Of a stretch of 49,765 nt of DNA, positions 24,176 to 31,367 are shown piece after piece. The notes under the pieces are model-generated. The model saw only the letters and a program-made list of their open reading frames with translations. It searched no databases and was not told the DNA's origin. Origin of the DNA: Desulfobacterales bacterium (GTDB lineage: Bacteria > Desulfobacterota > UBA8473); NCBI GenBank assembly GCA_016209225.1, contig JACQWO010000072.1:1-49765 (forward strand). Direction: 5' to 3'. Positions within the stretch are counted from its first letter, which is position 1, and the number at the start of each line of letters is the position of its first letter. The translations under genes were made by a program, and so were the position numbers.

Positions 24176-24625
24176 ATGAAGAGAAAAATGAAGGTACTCC
24201 TGGTAGATGATGAAGAAGAATTTGTTAAGACCCTCGCTGAAAGACTTGAAATGAGAGATCTTGGTTCAGATACTGTTTATGACGGAGAAGGGGCTTTGAG
24301 TTATGTTGAAAATCAGGAGCCTGATGTTATGGTTCTTGACCTTAAGATGCCAGGGATTGATGGTATGGAGGTCCTTAGAAAAGTGAAAAAGGCATATCCC
24401 AACATCGAGGTCATAATGCTGACAGGACACGGGACCAAGAAGGATGAAGAAGAGGCCAGAAGGTTGGGGATATTTGATTATATGGAGAAACCTGTTGATA
24501 TCGATAGTCTAGTAAAGAGAATGAAAGACGCCTTCAGAAGAAAACTCGACAAGTATACGGCTGCTGCAACCTTTGCAGAGGCAGGGGAGGTCGATGAGGC
24601 CAAAAAGATATATGACGAAAAATAA
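24176..24625 (+). CDS. Response regulator with C-terminal FAEAGE unit
   Basis: 149 residues. The receiver is complete: VLLVDDEEEF, VMVLDLKMPGIDG, MLTGHGT and FDYMEKPVD. After the last helix comes YTAAATFAEAGEVDEAKKIY, matching the units in the two genes before it. It starts two bases after the stop of the pseudo-receiver, in an A-rich sequence with AAAGGAG upstream. An active and an inactive receiver sharing one tail suggests they bind the same partner or each other. Confidence 0.9.
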   Translation: MKRKMKVLLVDDEEEFVKTLAERLEMRDLGSDTVYDGEGALSYVENQEPDVMVLDLKMPGIDGMEVLRKVKKAYPNIEVIMLTGHGTKKDEEEARRLGIFDYMEKPVDIDSLVKRMKDAFRRKLDKYTAAATFAEAGEVDEAKKIYDEK

Positions 24626-24656
24626 CGGTTTAATTTAGAACTGTGAGGAGTAAACA

Positions 24657-25211
24657 ATGAAAGAAATAAGAGTGAAGGATATAATGGTGCCTCTTAAGGA
24701 GTATGCAACAGTGCATGAGGATAGTTCTCTGGCTGACGCTGTTTATGCCCTGGAGGAGGCACAAAAGGCATTTGACGTTTCCCGTGAAAGGCATCGGGCC
24801 ATCCTGGTCTATGATAACAATAAAAAGATAGTAGGGAAATTAAGCCAATGGGATGTGATCAAAAGCCTCGAACCAAAATATGACTCCTTTGGAGACTTGA
24901 GGTCGGTGTCTCGTTCAGGATTCAGCCCTGAATTTATCAAATCGATGTTAGAAAAACACAATCTATGGGTGGACGACCTGGATACTGTATGCCACAGAGT
25001 CGCCAAGAAAAGGGTTAAAGAGGTGATGTATGTGCCTACAGAAGGCGAAAAGATAGAAGAGGATGCGACTTTTGGAAAGGCATTGCACATGCTTATTATC
25101 GGTCATCATCAGTCTCTTCTTGTAAGCAGGGGAGAAGGTATTGTTGGTGTTTTACGTCTGGGAGATGTATTCAAATTGGTCTGTGAAAGGATAAAGGCTT
25201 GCATAATTTAA
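24657..25211 (+). CDS. Protein with paired CBS domains
   Basis: 184 residues. First CBS: VKDIMVPLKEYATVHEDSSL, then AILVYDNNKKIVGKLSQWDV. Second CBS: VKEVMYVPTEGEKIEEDATF, then HQSLLVSRGEGIVGVLRLGD. A helical insert of about 45 residues (LRSVSRSGFSPEFIKSMLEK...) lies between. CBS pairs bind adenine nucleotides or S-adenosylmethionine and often gate transporters. The position directly before an SLC13 transporter gene suggests such a role. TGAGGAG precedes the ATG. Confidence 0.9.
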   Translation: MKEIRVKDIMVPLKEYATVHEDSSLADAVYALEEAQKAFDVSRERHRAILVYDNNKKIVGKLSQWDVIKSLEPKYDSFGDLRSVSRSGFSPEFIKSMLEKHNLWVDDLDTVCHRVAKKRVKEVMYVPTEGEKIEEDATFGKALHMLIIGHHQSLLVSRGEGIVGVLRLGDVFKLVCERIKACII

Positions 25212-25256
25212 TGGAATAGCGGAGGTCCTTTGAAGGGAGTAGCGGAGGTAGATAGG

Positions 25257-26756
25257 ATGGAAGAAAGAGGGAGTAGGGGCATACCAGAAGATATTGTTGT
25301 TGCAGTTCCCAACCCGGGGTTTAACTGGAAAAAGTGGATATTTATCTTATTAGGAATTGCTGTTTTCCTTTTTATTTATTTTATGCCGTCATGGCCTGAC
25401 GCAGTAGACCCTACCGGGAAGGCATTCCCTCTATCCAGAGAGGGAAAGGCATCAATTGCCCTGTTTTTGCTGGCCGGTATCTGGTGGGTCTTTGAGGTAG
25501 TACCTATCGGTTTAACGAGTATAGCCATTGGCGTTTTTCAGGCAATCTTTGCGATCCGTCCCGCAAAAGAGGCATTCAGGGACTTTATGGACCCGTCTGT
25601 CATGTTCATCTTCGGCTCAATAGTCGTTGGACTGGCATTCACAAAAACAGGCCTGACGAGACGTTTGGCTTACAAAATGCTGGAGGTGGTTGGCGAGAGA
25701 ACAAGCATGATCCTGTTGGGGTCTCTTGTGGTAACAGCAGGACTTGCCCATTTTATGGCACATACGGCAGCCGCAGCGACTGTATTTCCGATACTCATGG
25801 CTATTCATACCCTTTACGGAGAGGAAGAAGGGCCAACAAGGTTTGGAAAGGCCCTTTTCATCGGTATGGCTTATGCTGCAGGGGCTGGAAGTGTTATAAC
25901 AATCCTCGGCTCTGCCCGTGCGCCTGCTGCGGCAGGAATGTTCAGGGAATTTACCGGAACAGATATAAGCTTTTTTGAACTGACAAAATACATGTTTCCT
26001 ATCGGATGGCTGATGGTCTTTTTTATCTGGGTTTTACTGATGATATTTTTGAGACCGGAAAAAAAGGTAATCCATGGTCTAAGGGACAGGGTAAAAAAAC
26101 TCTCAAAAGAACTCGGTCCCTTTAAAAAGGATGAGAAATTTGTGATCTTCTGTGTCTTGGGCGTGGTTATCACCATGTCTTTACAATCTGTATTTCCTGC
26201 ATTGAAGGCGCTGGACAGGTCAGCCATTATGCTTGTATCTACCCTTCTCTTTTTCTTATTCGGGGTGCTCACCTTAAAAGAGCTCGAGGAGATACCATGG
26301 AATATCATCCTTCTCTTCGGTGGTGCAATGAGTATCGGATTCTGCCTCTGGCAAACGGGTGCCGCTCAGTGGATGGCTATTGAATGGCTTGTAATGTTCG
26401 AGAAGGCGCACTGGCTGGTCTTTGTTTTGAGTATAGCGTTTTTTGTCCTGATTCTGACCAACTTCATTATGAATGTTGCGGCCATTGCAATATCTCTTCC
26501 TGTTTCCCTTGTTGTAGCGAAATACCTTGGTATAGCTCCTGAACCAATCTTGTATGCTTCACTTGTAACGGCAGGTATGCCTTTCTTGCTCTTAATAGGC
26601 GCTGCACCAAATGCCATTGCGTATGAATCGAAACAGTTTACCACTGGAGAATTTTTCGGGTATGGTCTGATACCCAGTTTAGTCCTTATGGCTGTTTTAG
26701 CAGTTGCTCTCTTAGTACTCTGGCCGATGTTAGGAATGCCGATTTTGATTAAATAA
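25257..26756 (+). CDS. SLC13/DASS-family anion transporter
   Basis: 499 residues from the ATG at 25257 (GGAGG 9 bases upstream; a TTG at 25230 has an almost identical upstream AGCGGAGGT). About eleven hydrophobic helices. Family features: WWVFEVVPIGLTSIAIGVFQ, DPSVMFIFGSIVVGLAFTKT, ATVFPILMAI, and near the end TNFIMNVAAIAISLPVSLVV and GAAPNAIAYES, which correspond to the two substrate/Na+ hairpins, though the usual SNT signature is not exact. DASS proteins import dicarboxylates, citrate or sulfate with sodium. Its partners here, a CBS protein and an LCIB-type carbonic anhydrase, make bicarbonate or a related anion worth considering. Confidence 0.88.
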   Translation: MEERGSRGIPEDIVVAVPNPGFNWKKWIFILLGIAVFLFIYFMPSWPDAVDPTGKAFPLSREGKASIALFLLAGIWWVFEVVPIGLTSIAIGVFQAIFAIRPAKEAFRDFMDPSVMFIFGSIVVGLAFTKTGLTRRLAYKMLEVVGERTSMILLGSLVVTAGLAHFMAHTAAAATVFPILMAIHTLYGEEEGPTRFGKALFIGMAYAAGAGSVITILGSARAPAAAGMFREFTGTDISFFELTKYMFPIGWLMVFFIWVLLMIFLRPEKKVIHGLRDRVKKLSKELGPFKKDEKFVIFCVLGVVITMSLQSVFPALKALDRSAIMLVSTLLFFLFGVLTLKELEEIPWNIILLFGGAMSIGFCLWQTGAAQWMAIEWLVMFEKAHWLVFVLSIAFFVLILTNFIMNVAAIAISLPVSLVVAKYLGIAPEPILYASLVTAGMPFLLLIGAAPNAIAYESKQFTTGEFFGYGLIPSLVLMAVLAVALLVLWPMLGMPILIK

Positions 26757-26793
26757 GTAACATAACCCTGAGTGTAGACCAACAGGAGGGTAA

Positions 26794-27507
26794 ATGGGAT
26801 TTGAGGATGTCCTGTGCAGGTTTTTCCCGAAGGTATATACTGAAGCCGATTTTATAGAGAAGACTTACAGTATACTTGATAAAGCAGGTTTTAATGCTGA
26901 CAACACAATTGCCTCTGCCAATGTATGTAGAGATGAGATTTCACAGACAATAGTCAGTCTAATAAGAGAGAGATGGGGAGAGGCATTCAACCTCTCGAGC
27001 CTTGCAGGTATGTTCTTTGCCGGCAGAACAGCCCTGATAGCAGGGATGCATCATGCACCGATTGAGGCCGGCAGGGAACGTTATGTCTATTATGCCTTGC
27101 CTCATATAGCAATCGGTTCTGGCGGGGAGATAGGGCTCTGTAGACGGAAAGGCAGAGAAAAAGAAGGAAGCGCATGCGGCGCCTTGACCGCCTTTCATAA
27201 AGAGATGACAGGGGGCAGGGTCAATCTCTCGATGGACAATGAAGACGTTGAACAGAGCCTTCTTAAGATGCGTCTGTTAAGGGAGATCCCCTATGGCCAT
27301 GTTCCCGACCTTCTTGAGCTTACAAGGATGACACATAAGGTTATCCAGACAGACCTTGAAAATGCACTCAATAATATCGTGGATAAAGAGAGGTGTGATT
27401 ACGCTCTGATGACAGGCATACAGATTCATGGCCCTAATGGCAACTATGTGTGGCCTGCATCTTCTTATGCAGTCATAAACGGAGCAAGACAGGAAATTAC
27501 ATTTTGA
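26794..27507 (+). CDS. LCIB/LCIC-like theta-type carbonic anhydrase homologue
   Basis: 237 residues matching the algal low-CO2-inducible protein B core in order: GFNADNTIASANVCRDEI, WGEAFNLSSLAG, HHAPIEAGRERYVYYALPHI, GEIGLCRRKGREKEGSACGA, MTHKVIQTDLENAL and DYALMTGIQIHG. The presumed zinc ligands (Cys of CRDE, His of HHAP, Cys of ACGAL) and the Asp/Arg of CRDE are present, so it may interconvert CO2 and bicarbonate. No signal peptide, so it is cytoplasmic. Its ATG has AGGAGG upstream and it starts 37 bases after the transporter gene, as the last gene of the sigma-54 operon. A pairing with an SLC13 transporter is unusual. Confidence 0.88.
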   Translation: MGFEDVLCRFFPKVYTEADFIEKTYSILDKAGFNADNTIASANVCRDEISQTIVSLIRERWGEAFNLSSLAGMFFAGRTALIAGMHHAPIEAGRERYVYYALPHIAIGSGGEIGLCRRKGREKEGSACGALTAFHKEMTGGRVNLSMDNEDVEQSLLKMRLLREIPYGHVPDLLELTRMTHKVIQTDLENALNNIVDKERCDYALMTGIQIHGPNGNYVWPASSYAVINGARQEITF

Positions 27508-27552
27508 AAATCTTGGAAGAGAGGGTGAAGACTAACTGTTGAGAATTTTATC

Positions 27553-27642
27553 GTAACTACTCAGGTTCAACGTTCCAAGGTTCACGGTTCACGGTTAGAG
27601 CAACCAACCGTGAACTGTGAACCTGACAACCTGAATAGTTAC
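27553..27642. repeat. Inverted-repeat element, copy 3
   Basis: Starts GTAACTACTCAGGTTCAACG and ends AACCTGAATAGTTAC. The inner stem is close to copy 2 (GTTCACGGTTCACGGTTAGA / CCAACCGTGAACTGTGAACC). It lies between the carbonic-anhydrase gene and the next receiver, so it may end the sigma-54 operon transcript. Confidence 0.85.
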
Positions 27643-27664
27643 ATTTTATCAAGGGGAGAAACCT

Positions 27665-28090
27665 ATGAAAACAATGCTGTTATTAGTGGACGATGAGGAG
27701 AGTTTTGTAGATATACTGGCCGAACGATTGAGGAATCGGGATTTTGATGTCACTACTGCCCTGAATGGGGAAGATGCCCTGCAAAAGATCAACGAACACA
27801 ATGTTGACGTTGCTATCATCGATGTTATGATGCCGGGTCTCAGTGGTATTGAAACCCTTAGAGAGATAAAGAGGCTGAAACCACTTGTAGAAGCGTTAAT
27901 GCTCACCGGTCATGGAACAGTAGAAACTGCCATAGAGGGCATGAAGCTTGGTGCATATGATTACCTGATGAAACCATGTGATATGGACCAACTCTTAGCC
28001 AAGATCGGAGAGGCAAAGGATAAAAAGAATAAACATGAAGAAAAGATCAGGGAAGCAAAGATAAAAGAACTCTCTTCCAGGTTTGTTTAA
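27665..28090 (+). CDS. Single-domain response regulator with charged tail
   Basis: 141 residues. Complete receiver: LLLVDDEESF, VAIIDVMMPGLSG, MLTGHGT, YDYLMKPCD. A C-terminal charged helix (KKNKHEEKIREAKIKELSSR) follows and is nearly repeated in the receivers at 30044 and 33215. AAGGGGAG precedes the ATG. It overlaps or abuts the start region of the kinase at 28122, its likely partner. The tail looks like a coiled-coil docking helix. Confidence 0.92.
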   Translation: MKTMLLLVDDEESFVDILAERLRNRDFDVTTALNGEDALQKINEHNVDVAIIDVMMPGLSGIETLREIKRLKPLVEALMLTGHGTVETAIEGMKLGAYDYLMKPCDMDQLLAKIGEAKDKKNKHEEKIREAKIKELSSRFV

Positions 28091-28121
28091 CCCTATAAGT
28101 TATTTTTGCCCTGTGAGTCAA

Positions 28122-29816
28122 ATGAAAGCTGAATCCGACAAAAATCATCAATACTACCGTACCCTCACGAGAATGATTGTGGTATTAATGATCAGTATCT
28201 CTATTATTCCTCTCATCTCCATCGGGGGGATAACTATTTACTACTACAGCCGATCTTTAAAAAATAATACCATAGTATACCTCGAAACCATCGTTAACAA
28301 ACATAAAATCCACATAGACACATTCCTGGAGGAAAAGCTGGCTGACATTCAGACCCTTGTAGACTCAGCTACTGTGGAGCAACTCCTTGATGGTTCTTTC
28401 TTAAGAGGAAGGCTTGAAACATTGCAAAAGAGGTATGGGGATTTTGTCGATCTTGGGGTTGTAGATAACAGGGGATACCAGCGTGCCTATGCCGGACCCT
28501 TTAAACTTGAATATGCGAGGTATTCTGATGCGGATTGGTTCAAGAAGGCAATGACCAGGGAGTACTTTATCAGTGATGTCTTTCTTGGCATTCGAGGATT
28601 GCCCCACTTCATTATAGCGATAAAAACGAAGGATAATGAGGGGAGAATCTGGATTGTAAGGACTACTATAGATATAGAAAAATTCACTTCACGGGTTGAG
28701 AACATTAAAATAGGCAAGACCGGCCATGCCTTTATCTTGAACCGCTATGGAGAGTTTCAAACGAATCCCAAATTTAAGGATAAGGAAGACACCCATTTTG
28801 TATACTCTATCCTTAAGGAAACATCCCCGGGGGTTAGCGGCGTTTCAGTTGTTGAAACCGAAAAGGAAAAGAGAAAGAGGGTAATCTACGCTATTTCATT
28901 TCTCAAGAATAGAGAATGGATGCTGGTCTGTAAACAGGACTCGGCAGACGCTTTTTCATCCCTTTACCACGTAAGGAAATTGGTTATATCTATCTGTTTT
29001 GTAAGCTTCTTTTCAGTTCTGTTGATAAGCTTTCTCCTTGCAAAAAAAGTAGTGGGACGTATAGAAAGGGCTGACCTGGAAAAGGTAAAGATGCGCGAGC
29101 AGGTCGTAGAGGCAGGTAAACTCGCATCAATAGGGGAACTGGCAGCAGGCATCGCCCATGAGGTGAACAATCCCGTGGCTATTATGGTGGAAGAGGCGGG
29201 TTGGATGGAGGACCTATTGGAAGAAGGGGAACTCGAGAAGGGTGATACCCTTGATGAATTCAGGCGTGCCTTAAAACAGATAAGGGCACAGGGAACACGG
29301 TGCAAGCAGATTACCCATAAATTATTGAGCCTGGCTCGGAAAACCGGCTCACAGTTATCTGACCTTGAATTGAATGAGTTGATCAAAGAAGTAGTTGGAC
29401 TTTCCCAAAGGACGGCAAGGTATAGGAACGTCAAGATAGAGACCGAACTCAGCCCTGATACCCCCCCTATAACTGCATCCCCCTCAGAGCTTCAGCAGGT
29501 TCTTCTCAATCTAATAAACAACGCGATCGACGCTATAGGCAAAGATGGCGGTACGGTCAAGATTAATACCCGCATGGACAATAAGTCTGTAATTATTGAT
29601 GTATCTGACACAGGATGTGGAATCCCTGAAGCCCATATTCAGAGGATTTTCGATCCGTTTTTTACCACGAAGCCGGTGGGCAAAGGCACAGGGCTCGGTT
29701 TATCCATCTGTTATGGGATAATTGACAGGATGGGTGGAACGATAAGTGTCAATAGCGCAGTGGGAAGAGGTACAACCTTTCATGTCCAGCTTCCCATCCG
29801 GCCAGAGGGGAAATAG
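28122..29816 (+). CDS. Membrane-bound sensor histidine kinase (Cache sensor)
   Basis: 564 residues from the ATG at 28122; an upstream TTG would overlap the receiver gene. Transmembrane helices about 19-41 and 287-307 flank a Cache sensor with DADWFKKAMTREYFISDVFL and LPHFIIAIK. HisKA has His346 (GIAHEVNNPVAIMVEEAGWM). The ATPase domain has NNAIDAIGKDGG, DTGCGIPE, DPFFTTKPVGKGTGLGLSI. All motifs are intact. A paralogue of the kinases at 20060 and 31368, presumably from duplication of a kinase-receiver unit. Confidence 0.93.
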   Translation: MKAESDKNHQYYRTLTRMIVVLMISISIIPLISIGGITIYYYSRSLKNNTIVYLETIVNKHKIHIDTFLEEKLADIQTLVDSATVEQLLDGSFLRGRLETLQKRYGDFVDLGVVDNRGYQRAYAGPFKLEYARYSDADWFKKAMTREYFISDVFLGIRGLPHFIIAIKTKDNEGRIWIVRTTIDIEKFTSRVENIKIGKTGHAFILNRYGEFQTNPKFKDKEDTHFVYSILKETSPGVSGVSVVETEKEKRKRVIYAISFLKNREWMLVCKQDSADAFSSLYHVRKLVISICFVSFFSVLLISFLLAKKVVGRIERADLEKVKMREQVVEAGKLASIGELAAGIAHEVNNPVAIMVEEAGWMEDLLEEGELEKGDTLDEFRRALKQIRAQGTRCKQITHKLLSLARKTGSQLSDLELNELIKEVVGLSQRTARYRNVKIETELSPDTPPITASPSELQQVLLNLINNAIDAIGKDGGTVKINTRMDNKSVIIDVSDTGCGIPEAHIQRIFDPFFTTKPVGKGTGLGLSICYGIIDRMGGTISVNSAVGRGTTFHVQLPIRPEGK

Positions 29817-29880
29817 GTTTGGGAAAAATAGAAAGCGCCGAGGAGAGAGTCGGAACTTGTTAAATATAAAAGGAGATGAA

Positions 29881-30029
29881 GCCGTCAAAAGTCAAAAATC
29901 AGACGGCACAGTAAAAAGCTCCAGATGCAAGGCGCGCAAATCCGAAGGAATGAGGCATACTTACCTGTACGCTGCAATGACTGAGGATGCAGCGGAACGC
30001 CGCAGATGGACTTTTTACGAAGCCGTTAA
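29881..30029. repeat. Dispersed 150-base repeat, copy 2
   Basis: GCCGTCAAAAGTCAAAAATC at the left and TTTTTACGAAGCCGTTAAG at the right; inside are GTAAAAAGCTCCAGATGCAA, GGAATGAGGCATACTTACCT, GTACGC and CCGCAGATGGACTTTTTACG. The ends are imperfect inverted copies. It occupies the space between a kinase gene and a receiver gene, ending 15 bases before the ATG at 30044 and right at the ribosome-binding site. Confidence 0.78.
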
Positions 30030-30043
30030 GGAGGACTACGATA

Positions 30044-30469
30044 ATGACAAACATAATGCTGGTTGATGATGAAGAGCCGTTTGTAGAAACCATGACCAAA
30101 CGTTTATCCAAAAAAGGTTTCAGGGTTATTGGTGCATTCAGCGGGGATGAGGCGCTCAAAACGCTCGCATCTAACAGGATGATCGATGTTATTATCCTGG
30201 ATGTCAAGATGCCGGGTATGGATGGTATAGAGACGCTTAAGGAGATCAAAAGCAAATTCCCTTTGGTAGAGGTTATAATGCTTACAGGTCACGCCACTGT
30301 GGAGTCAGCCATTGAAGGAATGAAGCTTGGGGCGTTTGATTACCTAATGAAGCCGTCTGACATGGAGCAACTCTTAGCCAAGATTGAAGAGGCAAAGGAT
30401 AAGAAGTATAAGCATGAAGAGAAGATCAGAGAGGCAAGGATAAAAGAACTTTCTTATAGATTTGAATAA
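30044..30469 (+). CDS. Single-domain response regulator with charged tail
   Basis: 141 residues from the ATG at 30044, which has AAGGAGG upstream; an earlier in-frame start would read through the repeat. Receiver motifs: IMLVDDEEPF, VIILDVKMPGMDG, MLTGHAT, FDYLMKPSD. The tail (KKYKHEEKIREARIKELSYR) is almost the same as that of the receiver at 27665. First of three receivers in a row that precede one kinase. Confidence 0.92.
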   Translation: MTNIMLVDDEEPFVETMTKRLSKKGFRVIGAFSGDEALKTLASNRMIDVIILDVKMPGMDGIETLKEIKSKFPLVEVIMLTGHATVESAIEGMKLGAFDYLMKPSDMEQLLAKIEEAKDKKYKHEEKIREARIKELSYRFE

Positions 30470-30481
30470 AGACTGTCAAAA

Positions 30482-30892
30482 ATGATGAGAACAGGGATAA
30501 ATCAAACAGAGGGTATTAATCTGCTGTTGGTGGATGATGAAGAGGGCTACGTAAGTGTTTTGTCCAAAAGATTATCAAAGAGAAATATTCAGGCAACTGT
30601 TGCTCTCAGCGGAACAGAAGCCATTCAGACTATAAAAGGGCAGGATTTCGATGTAGCCGTTTTAGATCTGAGGATGGAAGATATGGATGGTATTGAGGTT
30701 TTGAAGATCTTCAAAAAAGTATCTCCTAATATGGAGGTTATCATGCTTACGGGCCACGGTTCCGAGCAGGCCGCCAGGGATGGTCTATCCCTCGGGGCAT
30801 TTGCATATCTTACCAAACCATGCGATCTAGATGATCTTCTCAATAAGATCAGACAGGCAGCCAGAAGAAAAGGAGGTGGCACGGGTGGATGA
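30482..30892 (+). CDS. Single-domain response regulator
   Basis: 136 residues. Receiver motifs: LLLVDDEEGY, VAVLDLRMEDMDG (the usual Pro after the Asp loop is Glu), MLTGHGS, FAYLTKPCD. It lacks the long charged tail and ends in a glycine-rich stretch. It has no clear ribosome-binding site and starts 12 bases after the previous gene, so translation may be coupled. Its last codons overlap the next receiver gene. Confidence 0.9.
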   Translation: MMRTGINQTEGINLLLVDDEEGYVSVLSKRLSKRNIQATVALSGTEAIQTIKGQDFDVAVLDLRMEDMDGIEVLKIFKKVSPNMEVIMLTGHGSEQAARDGLSLGAFAYLTKPCDLDDLLNKIRQAARRKGGGTGG

Positions 30893-31325
30893 ATTCAGCG
30901 TCCTTCTGGTAGATGACGAAAAAGAATTTTTAGAGACCTTAATTAAAAGATTGAGAAAGCGAAAGTTAAAGGTAACAGGGGTTACCAGCGGTGAAGATGC
31001 CCTCAGAATCCTGAAAGAAACGCCGCCGGATGTGGTGGTGCTGGATGTGAGGATGGAGGGTATGGATGGCATACAGACGTTGCGGGAAATCAAGAAGGTA
31101 AGCCCCCTCGTAGAGGTGATTATGCTTACAGGACATGCAAATCTGGAAGTCGCTGTTGAGGGAATGGAAGTAGGAGCATTTGATTATCTGATGAAACCAA
31201 TGGATATTGATGAACTGTTATACAAACTTCAGGATGCCTATAAGAGAAAAACGATTCAGGAGCAAAAGATAAAATACCTGGAAGAGGAAAAAAAAATCCC
31301 CTCTCCCCTTTTGGGAGAGGGTTAG
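30885..31325 (+). CDS. Single-domain response regulator with repeat-derived tail
   Basis: 146 residues from the GTG at 30885, chosen because AAGGAGG lies 8 bases upstream. Receiver motifs: VLLVDDEKEF, VVVLDVRMEGMDG, MLTGHAN, FDYLMKPMD. The C-terminal charged helix (KRKTIQEQKIKYLEEEKK) then runs into IPSPLLGEG, encoded by a hairpin repeat (31299-31321). The tail was therefore probably altered when the repeat arrived. The kinase at 31368 follows 42 bases later. Confidence 0.9.
   Translation: MDEFSVLLVDDEKEFLETLIKRLRKRKLKVTGVTSGEDALRILKETPPDVVVLDVRMEGMDGIQTLREIKKVSPLVEVIMLTGHANLEVAVEGMEVGAFDYLMKPMDIDELLYKLQDAYKRKTIQEQKIKYLEEEKKIPSPLLGEG
31299..31321. repeat. Hairpin repeat CCCTCTCCC-CTTTT-GGGAGAGGG
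   Basis: A perfect 9-base stem with a 5-base loop, followed by a second hairpin, GCCCCGTACTTGATACGGGG (about 31330-31349). Such blocks are scattered in many bacterial genomes. It forms the last codons of the receiver gene and the space before the kinase gene and might attenuate readthrough. Confidence 0.65.
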
Positions 31326-31367
31326 AGCCTGCCCCGTACTTGATACGGGGGTGAGGGGTATTTTGAG

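Noticed and set aside
24657-26756. The transporter as a SulP/BicA-type bicarbonate carrier because of the CBS and carbonic anhydrase neighbours
   Set aside because: The sequence has SLC13/DASS features and no STAS domain; bicarbonate transport therefore remains only a hypothesis.
29746-30043. Open frame across the kinase 3' end and the dispersed repeat
   Set aside because: It is a shadow frame through repeat DNA; the receiver start at 30044 has its own strong ribosome-binding site.
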